From Nematostella vectensis (lineage: Eukaryota; Cnidaria; Anthozoa; Actiniaria; Edwardsiidae), in assembly GCF_932526225.1 (NCBI RefSeq), contig NC_064044.1, positions 8,544,801 to 8,608,800 on the forward strand: DNA of 64,000 nt, given 5' to 3'. The position numbers and the translations under genes are program-made. Below are positions 12,460 to 24,870 of this stretch, piece by piece. The notes below the pieces were generated by a model that did not search any database, was not told where the DNA came from, and saw only the letters and a program-made list of their open reading frames with translations. How positions within the stretch are numbered: position 1 is the stretch's first letter; the number at the start of each line of letters is the position of its first letter.

Positions 12460-12813
12460 GAATAGTAAATATAATCAGACCGTAGCCATGGTTTTGAGTG
12501 TTGAGGTTCGTTTTTCCAATTCGGTATATCCCTCCTCTCGCCTTATTACATAAAGCAACTAAAACTTCAAATGATATAACGCTAACAACTGTACGATCAT
12601 GTATCATAATCCAGGACAGATAATGCTTCTTTATTACTACAACCCCCACTGACAAATTCAGTCCGTAAACAGTGTTTTTTTTTTCTTATTTTATTTGCTA
12701 CCATGTCCCCCACTCTCGCTTATAGAGCAAAGAAAAAAAAAAGGGGGGGGACCTTTTATTCGGACAGAATTAAATGTGGAGTATTTTGTTCACAGACGAG
12801 TTGAAGTGAGGGA
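12460..12813 (+). promoter_or_regulatory. duplicated 5' flank and leader of transporter copy A
   Basis: This flank is nearly identical to 26690-27015 upstream of copy B, including ATAACGCTAACAACT and GAATTAAATGTGGAGTATTT. A splice acceptor (TTTTGTTCACAG, ending 12795) lies 18 bp before the start codon, which suggests a 5'-UTR intron. Copy C has the same arrangement with a different acceptor ending at 30952. The promoter itself is not identified. Confidence 0.5.
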
Positions 12814-15800
12814 ATGGATGGCAACGACCCAGTGGCAGTCAACAACAAAGATGGCGGATCTATAGTAAAGGATCCGCTGACCACTTACAGACAGGATGGT
12901 GCTATGGCGTGGGTCATTTGTCTGCTCGCGACGTTAGCGAATTTGCTGATTTGGGGTTGCATACTTACGTTTGGTATTCTCTTTCCTGTACTTCTGGATG
13001 AATTCGGATATGGGAAGGGTACCACAGGTCAGTTAACAAAACCTTATTTTTGGGAGGTGCGGGGATGGCAATATTTTTTCGGAGAAAGCCTTTTTCCTTT
13101 ATGGAAATTAATTCCCACACTGGAACTTAGAGTAAGTTGAAAAACAGAAACGGAAAGAGGGAGGAAACGAAAATGTTTTCTCGACTTTGAAACAATTCTA
13201 CTACTCGAACTTGAATGCCTAGAAACGTGTTATTAATCACCGATTTTAAAACAATTCTCTTTGATGTCTTGTAATGGCTAGACTTGCCCCAAGACGTCCT
13301 CTTTGTTTTTCCTAAAAAGAGCGCGCGATCTAATGGGTATTTTCCTCAGCCAAGCAAACAGAAACGGGCGCGCGGAGAGAACTACTTGCACAGCAAAAGC
13401 CAATTTCTTCCAAGCCGAACAACGGACTTTGAGAAAGTCTATATTTATGGCATTTGGAGTAATTCAACTAACAAGTTTTTCAAATCTTCTTTCTTTTTCA
13501 GCTTGGGTCGGATCCTTAGCACTTGCCCTCTCAATCGGCCTCGGCCCAGTCTTCGCGAAGCTCATCAACAGCTTCGGCGCCCGCACAGTCACCATCTGCG
13601 CCAGCGTTGTATCAGCGGTCGGTCTCTTCGTGACGTCACAAGTTAACAGCCTCCCTTTGATGTATCTTACCTACAGCATTCCATGCGGCCTTGGTACCTG
13701 TGGCGTGTTTCTCTCCAGCTTCGATATTATTGCCAAGTACTTCAGCAAGAGACTTTCACTTGCAACCGCGATAGCTCATTCTGGGTCAGTGGTTTCACTC
13801 TTAGTAATGAGCCCTTTAATTGAAGCCTCGCTTTCAAGTTTGGGATGGCGGTACACTTTCATGGTCTTGGGTGGAATGTCATTGGCCATTCCTATATTTG
13901 GTGCGTTTTACTTTTCTAACGACAACAAAGAGGGCAACAGTACTAGTTCCCAGGCTCCCAGTAAGGAGGAGGATGCTGGAGCCGAGAACAAACTTCCAAA
14001 TAATGACGTCACAACCAAGTGCAATAACAAGAGCCATGAAGACGAGGATTCTTGGACTGACCTTCTTCGTAACAGAAAACTACTAGCCTGCTGTGCAACT
14101 GGTTTTGTTATGGATTTTGGCGGGACAATCCCACTACTACATTTGGTAAGTAGCGTGACTTTCAAGAGAGTCACAGTATACCTCTATATATAGAAGCGTG
14201 ACATTCAAAAGAGTCACAGTATAATACCCATATAGAGAAGCGTGACATTCAAAAGAGTCACAGTATAATACCCATATAGAGAAGCGTGACATTCAAAAGA
14301 GTCACAGTATAATACCCATTTAGAGAAGCGTGACATTCAAAAGAGTCACAGTATAATACCCATATAGAGAAGCGTGACATTCAAAAGAGTCACAGTATAA
14401 TACCCATATAAGAAGTGTGACATTTAAAAGGGTAACACTATAATAGCCATAGAGGGAAGCGTTACATTCAAAAGAGTGACAGTATAATACCCATATAGAG
14501 AAGCGTGACATTCAAGATAGTAACAGTATACCTATATAAAGTAGCGTGACATTGAACATTATAAACATGATGTATTCGAATAGTGCGGCTCGTTTAAGAG
14601 TGACCGTCTCAGACCAAGAAATTTTTTGTTCAGAACAAAAATACAATCTTTTGCCAGGAGATAGCCCTTGGTGACCTTAGTATTCTGTGAAAGTTTGAAA
14701 CGAATCGGAAAAATATTTTTTGCTTGAGAGGGGAAAATGTATTTTTCGAATATAATTAGCGATTTTTCGGTATTTTTCGACTTGAACAGAAAATGTCTAA
14801 AAAACAAAACAAAATTAAGCCGGGCAGCAAAAATCAAACTTGATTGATAGAAATTATATAATTGTACATATTTGGATTAGGTCGTTGGTAGTTTTAGTAT
14901 TTTTCTAAATTTTTAACAGATTTTTCAATCATTTTCTGTTTTTCGTACTCCGTAAATAAACCCGGAAAACGAGGCCTATATCTTCCATGCGACGTGGAAT
15001 TGCACAATTTTTTTCACTCTAGGTATACAGCACTTATTGTACTTCCAATATATCAAATAAAATTTTGTGGCACTTGAAAACACGAGTTTTGATGAGGCGA
15101 TAAACAGCCCCCACTGAGCGCTCATATTTCCACAGGTAGCCCAGGCAATGGTTTCGAACTTGTTCGTAGCTTGGAATCGGCTGTTATTCTTAGAGGTAAA
15201 ACGAGTGGATTGAAGTCGCGATTTTTTGTGAAACATTGCCAATAAAATTGCCTTACAACTTAGAACATGCCTTGTTGTTGTCATATTTGTGTGTAATATA
15301 CGATTTTGGATTTTGTAACGGAATATATGACTTCTCTCCCCCTACTAAGGAAAGAAACAAGGTTGGAGGCGCCATTTTCTGTAGCACTCAAATACACAAA
15401 TACCGTCGAAATTCGCGAGGAAAATACAACAAACGAAATATTTTTATCTCGCAGACCTATGCCAGGGTACACTTACATTCGATATGTGGCAAAACATCCG
15501 AGCTTAATCATTTTCCCTGGCCGCTAGCCATTTTTTTAAAACGAGAAGCAGCGATTTGAATCCTTGACCGGCGCCGTTGGACAATTAGGTACGCTCGGCT
15601 GAACACGGAGCGAAGCAAACTATTATTAGCCTGCGAGGTGGAAAGTCTGCAAGGCTGTCATCGGCGCATAGTAATCTGTTATATAAATTAAACAAAAATA
15701 AGAGATAACCGATTACTTACCTTGCTTCGAAAACTGATAGTTCTGAATTTTAGACCACGAAAAATTATGAAATCCGTATCGAATGCGCCGGTGACAGCCT

Positions 15801-18800
15801 CGCGCTATAAGTTGTTTGCTTCGCTCCCGTGTTCAGCCGAGCGTACCTAATTGTCCAATGGCGCCTGTCAAGGATTCAAATCGCTGCTTACTCGTTTAAA
15901 AAAATGGCTAGCGGCCAGGGAAAATGATTCAGCTCGGATGTTTTGTCACATATCGAATGTAAGTGTACCCTGGCATAGGTCTGCGAGATAAAAATATTTC
16001 GTTTGTTGTATTTTCCTCGCGAATTTCGACGGTATTTGAGTGCTACCGAAAATGGCGCCTCCGACCTTGTCTCTTACCTTAGTAGGGGGAGAGAAGTCAT
16101 ATATTCCGTTACGAAAACCCCCCAAAATCGTATATTACACATAAAATGACAACAACAAGGCATGTTCTAAGTTGTTAGGCAATTTTATTGGAAATGTTTC
16201 ACAAAAAATCGCGACTTCAATCCACTCGTTTTACCTCTAAGAATAACAGCCGATTCCAAGCTACGAACAAGCTTCGAAACCATTGCCTGGGCTACCTGTG
16301 CTTGTACAACTTACTAGAGCGCATAAAAGCTCGAACAGCCAATTGGAGACTGTTAAAAATATCCACTACACTGTCATGGAACCTAGGGATAGAAGAGAGG
16401 GTTGTCATTGTTGCCTCTGAATACAAGCATTGACAGGGTTGTCATGCACCCTGGGGATATAAACGATAAACTGGTGTTTTTATGCACCCTATGCAATGTA
16501 TGGTTTTCATGAAACCTTGGAATAAAAGAGAGGGTAGTTATGGACCCTGAGAATATTTATATCCGATATCAAGACTCTAGACGTACATAGTGGTAGAGAT
16601 TCTAGAAGAAGCACACAATCCTACTTCTCGCGCAGATCGGTTCAACTTAAAAGAGGTGCTGGAGTGACCGATGACATCACTGAAGATGACATCATCGCAG
16701 CTAATCACGAAGCTGCGTATTCCGAAATGCGCTCTGCCATCATCCGAGAGTGCCAGCTGACACACCCCATTGAGTTCGACTCGGTCAACCTGTGCCTTAT
16801 GCAAATTAAAACTGGATTCCATGAATCTTAAAATGCTAAAAAATGTGTGCGTGTTTCTTGAGCTGGATTCCGAAGATCTGATAAAGTCCAGAAGAACAGC
16901 TCCTTTCATAGAACATATCGGTGAGGTCTTGGCCAGTGCGGAACATTACCATTTTTGGTTATATTTGATAAACAATCTGATTAACCAATCAGAGATGAGT
17001 ATTACTATGCCCAGTCTCACGCGGACACGCCTCAACTCAGAGTGGGAAAACAAAATGGCGGTTCCGTTGAATCGGGAAAGTCATGTTGAACGCCGCTTTT
17101 TAACTCTCTGCTAGCAGTGATTTCTTCTTATCTGTTTAAGCAGGGATTTCACCGACTCAGTGCGTCATATATACCCTATTTGTGTTGTTTCTCATCGGCA
17201 ACAGACCTCATTTGCAGGGTTATTTTTACGACTTCACCGAATCGTACTGTAATGAACGCGGAAGGGTAAGCCACTGCTAGCAGGCTATAACATGGATCAC
17301 CAATTATCTAGTTGTACGTTTCATCAAGTCATACAAATGCACAAAATTTCCCTGGATTTATCTTGCTTTCGCACTCGGAATGAAGACACTCCAAGAAAAA
17401 TTTTAGCTGGGATATTGAAACTAAAATGAATCTTATACAGAATGGCAGCGAGTCTCATTAAAAAAAATGAAGCTAAATCGTAAACAGATTGGCCGCGAGT
17501 CACTGTTTATTGTATGCAATTTAAAGACACTACATGAAAGTACTGTTTAAATGTTTATATTTGATCCTGGAATAAATAGATTTGCTATGATTAGTAAATC
17601 TCAGGGATAGCAGTCATTATTCATTGCTGCATTAGTTTGCTATTACTCGTTGTAAAAAAGTCCTTACCACAAATGCTCACATTATGGCTTTTTTATAAAT
17701 GGATTCTAGAGGGGGCACTTGTTTGAGGGGCTATGTAATGTGCTTATTCAATGAGGGGTGTATGTATACCTCGGTGTCAGAACCATCCCCAAAGGACTTC
17801 ATTGTATCCAGCTCTGTTTTCACCATGATTCATTTTATCAAAAAAAGGAAGTTTTGTGACACAAATCGTGCTTAATACACAGGTTCTAACACCAAGTTAG
17901 AGCCATTGATCTATTCATATTTGGTTATACTTCAGGCTTAATGTTTTTTCTCGCCAGTCTTTATTATATGCGCAGAGTCTTTTTTTTTTTAAAAGGGAAT
18001 TAAATTAATTTGATTTGATAGGCAAGTCTGAGTGTTGAAGCTCACTTTTAAAACTATAGTGATATTGAGAATTTATATGTTTGGGGTATATAGGTTTGAG
18101 TAATTGTTTGGGAGGTAAGTTTCTATACTTGGTATATTTTATGTACAGAACTCAGGTTTGGGTATTTTCTTTTTTGGGGGGGTTGGGGGTAATTTGACAA
18201 AAAGTCCTTATCGCAAATGCTTATTTTAGCATATTATGCCCTTCTTTTTACCCCTCTTGTACCAGGTTTGATTACTAGGCCTTGGAGATTCTAGGAGTAT
18301 GATTGTGCAGTCATTGATATCACACTGGATGGAGAATAAATATTTATATTTGGTGATATTCAGGCCCATTTTTTTTATCTCAGTGCCTATTGCACAGAGT
18401 TTGTTTGTTGTCTTTTTTATAAAAATGGAATAAAATTGATTTTATTTAATAAGCAAATCTGAGACTTGAAGCTTTCTTATAGCAATATTTTGTATGCTTG
18501 GGCTATAGAATTTAGGTTTGGATATTTATTTGGGAGGTAAGTTTCTATGCTTGGTATATTTTATGTATAGAACTCAGGTTTGGGTTTTTTCGAGGATGAG
18601 TAGGGGGGGGGGGGGCTAATTCATCAAAAAGTTCTTATCGCAAATGCTTATTTTAACATATTATGCCCCTCTAGCATTAGATTTTAGAGGGGGGCACAGG
18701 TTTGAGTGGCTATGTAATTACTCAATGAGGGCTATTTTATGGTGTGTTCAGACAAATAGGAAAAGGCATAGAGTGTAAAATTAAAGGTTGAGAAATGCAT

Positions 18801-21800
18801 GGTAAGGGGAGTGAGGTTGTGATGACTGAGGGCATGTCACATGTGGTGTGCTCACACAAGGTGCGAAGACAAGGAAGTAAAATTGTACCGGGTTTGATGA
18901 CTAGGGCCTTGGAGGTGAGGAGGATAGAGTTTTTTTTTATAAAAGGGAATAAAAATAAATTAAATTTGATAAGCAAATTTTCTTTCTAAAACTTTTTACG
19001 GGACTGGCAAGTTTCAAGCTTTTGTATGATTTACGAATAGAACTCAGATTTGGGTTACTTTTTTGGGGGGAAGGGGGGGGGGGCTATCTATTCTTGGTGG
19101 AGTTTTGGGTATAGAGTTCAGATGCAGGTATATTCTTAGGGGTGGCGCGGTTTCATTCTTTTGGGGGCATAAAATGTTCGTATCTGTCGGAACCAACAGT
19201 CATGTTTACAGCTGGAGTGCCTCCCCCCATGTTGTTGTGGTGGTCGCAGGGCAAGATATTTAGCTAAAGAATGATAAGAAACGAACCCCCGAGAGACAAG
19301 GGTAGGGTAAAATGCTTTTCGGCTAAATGTTGACACGAATTTTCATACCTATTCTTCGGCGATTTTTCCCTGTTGTATAGACGTTGGGCCTTGACTCGCA
19401 CTTTCGTCCTCACAATTCAACCTCCGCTCTCCTCAACTTTGACCATACCCTGTGGGCACTCGTTTCGGCTTGTGGTGAAAATTGTTTTAGTATGCCATGA
19501 TCCTCATTTATCCTAGTTTAGTCCTGCCAAGGTTCTAAGCCGTAGAATTTGGTCCATCACACTCATATTTCTCTTTTTCTAAACGTAAACATTACGAAAA
19601 GAGTTCGATTTTACGGCAGTCTCCAATAAAAGCGCTCAATTTGAAAAGGTTTCCCAAACGATATTTTACTTTCGAGCACAGGAACTCATCAATCAAATAT
19701 CAAACTTGGTATAGAGCAGGATATTTTGCTGTTTTGGTCGCTTTTTGCGATGCGACGTCTCGCTAACAAAACAAATTCAAGTTTCAAACTCCGCGCGGCC
19801 ATTTTGAATATTTGCATAATAAGTAGGTAAATCGATATAACCAAAAATAGTAATGTACCGCACTGTTGGCAACATGCCCTTGTGCCAAAAGTAAAGTGTA
19901 AACTTGTGTGCTTCTTCTAGAATCTCTACCACTATTTACGTCTAGAGTCTTGATATCTGATATAAATATCCTTAGGGTCCATAACTACCCTATCTTTTAT
20001 CCCAAGGTTCCATGAAAACCATAGATTGCATCCCTAGGATGCATAAAAACGCCCGATTATCGTTTATATCCCCAGGGTGCGTATTCAGAGGCAACAATGA
20101 CACCCCCCTCTTCTATCCCTATGTTCCATGACAGTGTAGTGGGTATTGTTTAACAGTCTCCAATTGGCTGTTCGAGCTTTTATGCGCTCTAGTGGGTAGC
20201 ACAAGTAATAGCTAGTAGTGTACAGCCGGAATCAACATAACATTCTATTATGGCTCTGTTTCACAATAAACAGATACCTTGACACGAATATTTTGTATTT
20301 TATAGTTTATTATATCATATATATAGATCTGAAAAAGGTATATGAACGTTATTTACACGACAAAAACGTGTTTTTTAACTAACTGTGCTTACACAAGATT
20401 AGTTCCTACGCGGAGAAACTGTAATGTTTCTAGTACAGCTTTCTATGAAGGACTAAATTCGACGGGAAGCGTGGCGTACGATTGCGTATAATTCGAGGTC
20501 GATCGAATGGTTGACCTAGCGTTATCGAGTGCTCTTTTGAACTTCTACGGTTAGATACGCCTTGTAAGATGCTATTTAGAGTCTACCAGGACCACGTTTA
20601 TATGAACTCGTTTTGGCGATAAAAGGTGCCCCGATGCAAAGGTATGTGCTCTTACGAGAGCCATTGTCTTGCAATTGTTGAAATATGAGCGCTCAGTGGG
20701 GGCTGTTTATCGCCTCATCAAAACTCGTGTTTTTAATTGCCACAAAATTTTATTTGATATATTGGAAGTACAATAAATGCTGTATACCTAGAGTGAAAAG
20801 AATTGTGCAATTCCACGTCCCATGGAAGATATAAGCCTCGTTTTCCGGGTTTATTTACGGAGTACGAAAAACAGAAAATGATTGAAAAATCTGTTAAAAA
20901 TTTAGAAAAATACTAAAACTACCAACGACCTAATCCAAATATGTACAATTATATAATTTCTATTAATGAAGTTTGATTTTTGCTGCCCGGCTTAATTTTG
21001 TTTTTGTTTTTAGACATTTTCTGTTCAAGTTGAAAAATACCGAAAAATCGAAAATTATATTCGAAAAATACATTTTCCCCTCTCAAGCCGAAAATATTTA
21101 TCCGATTCGATTCAAACTTTCACAGAATACTAAGGTCATCAAGGGCTATCCCCTGGCAAAAGATTGTATTTTTGTTCTGAACAAAAAATTTCTTGGTCTG
21201 AGACGGTCACTCTTAAAAGCCGGCTTTTCTCTATCGTAGAAAACGAAGGAGGAATTTTCACTGAATATTTTATTTCTGTTTCTATTCGCAGTCATAGACT
21301 GAATTACAAGAGGGAAGTGTAGGCATAAAAGCTTTTGCGCGTGGTCAGCACGAAAAACGCAAGAGCGGAGAAGAAGAAAAAAATGGAACCGTTTCGTTCC
21401 TTCCTTTTTTCGCTTCTTCGCTTAGGTTTCCTTTGCGCTGATTTTCAGCTTACTTTTTCCTACTTCTCTTTTTTCGCTTGTGAAAAAAGACCAAGCGTTC
21501 ATTAGAAATCAAATATAAATATACTAAAATAGACTTCCTTGTAGAAAAATAGACTTCCTTCTTTCCTTGTAGGGTCGTTACTCACAGGATGTTGGTATTC
21601 CTTCGCAACGGTCTGCTCTTCTTTATGTCGGCTTCGGAGTCGGCTCAACAGTTGGACGTGTTCTGATTGGTCGGCTTTGTGACCTCCCCTGGGTGAGCCC
21701 GCTGTACATGTACTGCCTGTCGACGATGGTCGCTGGTGTTTCGACACTTCTCGTCCCGCAGCTCGATTCATTTGCGGGACTCATAGGGTACTTTACCGTA

Positions 21801-22399
21801 AATGGTTTTGCAAATGGCGGCTACGCAACAGCAGTCTTCATGATCGTCTATCAGATGACTATTCCGCGCATGCGTACTAAAGCTTTGGGACTATACTTCT
21901 TTGTGGTGTCTCTTGCGTTTGCGTCTGGCTCGCCGTTTGGGGGTGAGTTATCTAATAGTGATGGTAATGATGATATTATTATAATGATGATGATAATGAA
22001 AAGAAATGAAAGTGGGTAATCATCGAGGATCGCCTTTTCCTCTCCTCTCTCGTTTCAATATATTGCGGTACTGACCCCCGGCCATGGTATTTGCGAGAAT
22101 CTAGAGCGTAATAGGAAGGTCTTCACTAAACTAGTGCTGTTTGCTTATTTTACCCAGGGTTCCTTGCAGACAGTTTGGGGTCGTACATCGTAGTGTTTTA
22201 CGTGTCGGGGGGCTTGGTGGTTTTTAGCTCCTTTGCCATGCTGTCAATCAAATGCCTGGGAACTCAGGAAGTTGTAACCACGCATGGCGAAACGTGTGAT
22301 ACCATTGTGCAGATTGAAAATATAGACGTCAAAGAAGAACACTCCTCTGGAATACCAGCGATTGCTGACCAAGCTAACGCTGTAACAACCGTGTTCTAG
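12814..22399 (+). CDS. monocarboxylate-transporter-like MFS protein, copy A (SLC16 family)
   Basis: Four exons join in phase: 12814-13027, 13502-14145, 21573-21942 and 22158-22399, giving 489 aa, normal for SLC16. SLC16 proteins move small monocarboxylates or related solutes across membranes, usually with protons; the substrate here is unknown. MCT signature 1 is QDGAMAW (residues 27-33), opening TM1. Signature 2 is YFSKRLSLATAIAHSG (151-166). A hydrophilic, acidic central loop follows TM6 (about 216-275), and GRVLIGRLCD marks the TM8 region. The tail is charged and ends TTVF. All splice sites are canonical. The third intron is 7.4 kb because of the inverted-repeat insertions at 14593-21217. 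AATAAA lies at 22877. Copy C has the same exon lengths. The family call is firm; expression despite the swollen intron is not shown by sequence. Confidence 0.88.
13279..13441. mobile_element. 163-bp MITE (M3 family) in intron 1 of copy A
   Basis: The ends are TAGACTTGCCCCAAG and, at the right, CTTTGAGAAAGTCTA. The same element sits at the same intronic position in copy B (27478-27641) and, inverted, upstream of copy B (26506-26676). It is absent from the corresponding point in copy C. TA at both edges fits a TA-targeting family such as Tc1/mariner, but this is tentative. Confidence 0.7.
14150..14560 (+). repeat. 44-bp hairpin tandem repeat beginning at a splice donor
   Basis: The unit reads AGCGTGACATTCAAAAGAGT, then CACAGTATAATACCCATATA, and is repeated about nine times. 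It begins immediately after the GTAAG donor of exon 2. Each unit contains GTGAC...GTCAC, so it can fold on itself. Shorter arrays occupy the same place in copies B and C. Confidence 0.9.
15131..16300. repeat. 1.17-kb near-perfect palindrome
   Basis: The left arm 15131-15620 pairs with the right arm 15814-16300 around a 193-bp centre. Both arms carry the same landmarks in opposite order, for example CACAGGTAGCCCAGGCAATG, GTAAAACGAGTGGATTGAAG and CGGCTGAACACGGAGCGAAG. Part of the arm recurs alone at about 24245-24300. It is non-coding. Confidence 0.85.
16533..16828 (+). other. possible fossil coding segment inside the nested element
   Basis: About 97 codons are open and end in TAA after GFHES. 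The stretch GVTDDITEDDIIAANHEAAY has a composition more like real protein than its surroundings. There is no methionine start, splice context or recognised family, so this may be an old exon captured by the element or simply chance. Confidence 0.25.
17600..19090 (+). repeat. degenerate tandem triplication of about 0.5 kb
   Basis: Three diverged copies share phrases such as GAACTCAGGTTTGGGT, GGTAAGTTTCTATGCTTGG and ATCGCAAATGCTTATTTTA at about 17660, 18195 and 18640. G-runs of 8-13 bases sit at equivalent places. No gene was recognised. Confidence 0.6.
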
Positions 22400-22529
22400 G
22401 ATTCGATGGGTAGCTGATTAGAATTGGAATTTGGGATTACGTACGTCACGTCTTTGTTCAATATAGAAAAGGGGAGTCTGTGTGGTGAGTTTTAATGTGT
22501 TTCATGCAGAACTTACCTGCTTATAAGAA

Positions 22530-22783
22530 CAGGCCCGTACCCAGTTTGCGAGACATCACCCTATGAGAATTAACTGGGATTCCTGCTTGAAAGTTAATAT
22601 TTGTCAGATGATAATTCAAAAGCATATAGAGTAACAGTCAAGGATGTGTATAAATGTGTTAGAAATTATTATTTTTCCTCCCCTCCCTGGCCGGGAAAAA
22701 ATGGGGGGCTTGGTAGGTCCACTTTTAGGATCTCGAACCCTCCCTCATCCCCCCTCCCAAGAAAAATCCTGGGTACGGGCCTG
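22530..22783. mobile_element. 254-bp hAT-like MITE downstream of copy A
   Basis: The ends CAGGCCCGTACCCAG and CTGGGTACGGGCCTG are perfect 15-bp inverted repeats. The interior has no coding capacity. It belongs with the CAGG..GTA.CCAG family seen elsewhere in the window. Confidence 0.7.
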
Positions 22784-23437
22784 AAGAACCTAGATTTTTC
22801 CAGGTTAGCCTAAACAGGTTCTTACTTTCCGGTACTATTTAAGCTACTTAGGTTCTTAAATAGGATTTTAATTCTAAATAAAAGTTAATAAACTAATGGC
22901 TGGTAGAAGTGTGGTATCCAGTAGCCTGCGTAGCGGCTCAAGGGAGGGACGGGGGGAGAGGGGGCGAGAGAAGAAAACTTTAAGTTGCCGTTTATCTCAC
23001 TGCTGTGCCGTTGCAATGTCCATTGTAAATGTTTAAAGCAACATTTTCCTATTTAAAGTCAAGCAATAAACTAAAATATTACGGCGTTATGATCAAGATT
23101 TCTTTGTTGAAGAAGTCAACAAGCTACAAGTAAACGAGAAAAACAAAGAAACATAATGAAATGGTAGCCTCCGTGCAGACGACCTCTGAGGTCATGACCG
23201 TCTGCACTCAGGCTATAAGCTGATAAAATGGCGGGTGTTGATATGATTATAAGCTAGCAAGGGGAGGCCTGGCTGCACATTCATTGAACACATGATATAC
23301 CACCATAAATACCATGGTATTTATACATAGGTTGGACTGATTTCTTAATTGAGAAAAACAAAAGAAGGCAAAAACCTCTAAAGGTTAGTAATTTTTAATT
23401 TATTGGAAACACCTCTTACGCTCTCTAAAGCTACCAC
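22784..23437. other. spacer between transporter copies A and B
   Basis: It contains the AATAAA at 22877-22882 that could serve copy A. A CAGACGACCTCTGAGGTCATGACCGTCTG-like imperfect palindrome lies at about 23175-23210. From about 23367 it matches the left flank of the R1 copy at 6 kb. No gene was seen. Confidence 0.4.
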
Positions 23438-24559
23438 GTATCCGGAGCGTTTTCGAAAACGGTTTTTTCTCCATATCAAAAAGATACACGTCCACACAAA
23501 AGCGTATTTAAATCGTATTTGCCGTCCACACGAAAACACTGGGTCTAACAAATACAATAGAATCGACTACTACGCATGTGCTGTCAAATACTATGAGCAC
23601 AGAATAGATAAAGTTTGCTAAAATACTCAAAAGCTTAGAATCCCCCCTCTCCCCGGGACCTAGGCAAAAGCGACGACTTCGCGAGTGAGTCTGCAGTCAT
23701 TCAGAGCGTTTCCTGGCGCAGTTCTCGCTGTAGACAGCTTAAAATCCATAAAACGTGCAGCTGTATCCACGTATAGTTTACCTAAAAATATAAAGCTTAT
23801 AACCTTGTGAAAGCCATGAAACTCAAATGAAGCGCAAACTAATATTGGATTTATGCTCATTTTGTTATACTTTGTGCAAATCACACGCTGAAGTAACCAC
23901 TTGACCCTATTTATGACGTCATCCGTTTTTAGTGTCCAAAAAATTTTCAAAAACGCAGTGGCTTATGCCCGACAGTCGGAAAGGTCCTCAATGGGCTAAA
24001 TAACCGACAGTTTTCAATTTATTTAATTAATAAACCTAGTAAATTGTCGACCTAGTAAGCTCGGCAAATCTGAATTGAGCTTTGTTGTCGGTATTGAATG
24101 TTTTCCGTCGTCTTTGTTCACCATAACGTCGTAACTTTAGTGACACAAGCCCTTTGCAAACTGCACCAACACACGCCAGCATTGCTGAATGCTGGCGAAG
24201 AGCTGGGCCGTAGTAGACCGGTGTGCACAACATTTGTCATAACCACAGGTAACCCAGGCAATTTTATTGGCAATATTTCACAAAAAATCGCTACTTCGAG
24301 GCGTTGACGCATGCAGGACCAAAGGCAACCCAAGACTTTTTTTTACCATTTTACTTGCGTTTTGTAAAGACAATCCACGATTCCGCTGGATTCCGGTAAA
24401 ATTTTGGTCTATCTCGTCCTCTGATGTTGCAGCGGTTGCCATTTGTACGACTACGAGTGACTAGAGGAATAAATTTCACTGATAACTAGAAGTTTCTAAT
24501 AGAAAGTGAATGCTCGGAGGACGGGACGAACATGTTTCATCAGTACAGGGGTTGTCGAA

Positions 24560-24870
24560 AAAGACCGCTGATCAGCATGAAATCAAAATACAAATCAGCC
24601 GACTGGGAAGCCTGTGGTGTTGACACGAAAAAATGCATTATATGAAACTCGCACATGCGCTAAAACACCGCTGATTGATATGAAATCAATATACAAATCA
24701 GCCGACTGGGGAAGCCTGCGATGTGGACACGAAAAATGGACTATATGAAACTCGTGCATGCGCTAAAAAACATAGATCAGCATGAAATCAAAATACAAAT
24801 CAGCCGACTGGGAAACCTGTGGTGTGGACACGAAAAATCAGCTTTTTGCATATGCGATACCGAGATTAGA
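24560..24870 (+). repeat. three tandem copies of a unit of about 105 bp inside R2
   Basis: CATGAAATCAAAATACAAAT, then CAGCCGACTGGGAAGCCTG, then GACACGAAAA, recurs three times with short indels. It is non-coding. Confidence 0.75.

Larger units (their letters stand above)
16301..20215. mobile_element. 3.9-kb TIR element nested inside the larger fold-back
   Basis: Arms of about 310 bp (16301-16617 and about 19905-20215) are inverted copies, sharing CTAGAGCGCATAAAAGCTCG near the ends and GAGATTCTAGAAGAAGCACA at the inner limit. The centre holds a degenerate tandem triplication (about 17600-19090) and one open stretch that may be old coding sequence (16533-16828). No transposase motif was identified. 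Confidence 0.65.
14593..21217. mobile_element. 6.6-kb fold-back insertion with 537-bp inverted arms, in intron 3 of copy A
   Basis: Bases 14593-15129 are repeated in inverted orientation at 20681-21217, both exactly 537 bp long, with few mismatches. The insertion lies wholly within intron 3 and is absent from copies B and C. It contains a second hairpin (15131-16300) and a further inverted-repeat element (16301-20215). No transposase was recognised, so it is probably non-autonomous. Short open frames on the two arms look alike only because the arms are copies of each other. Confidence 0.75.

Noticed and set aside
13303-13501. Upstream extension of transporter exon 2 as a long ORF starting at 13303
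   Set aside because: This part is intron containing the M3 MITE. The acceptor TTTTTCAG at 13501 joins in phase to the exon 1 donor at 13028, and copy C has a different sequence here.
17054-17113. ACAAAATGGCGG as a possible gene start
   Set aside because: It has Kozak-like context, but the frame stops after about 20 codons and no downstream exon could be joined.
14559-21239. Two similar ORFs of about 90 codons (14559-14837 minus, 20973-21239 plus)
   Set aside because: They lie on the two arms of the inverted repeat, so similarity is due to duplication of the DNA, not independent protein conservation.
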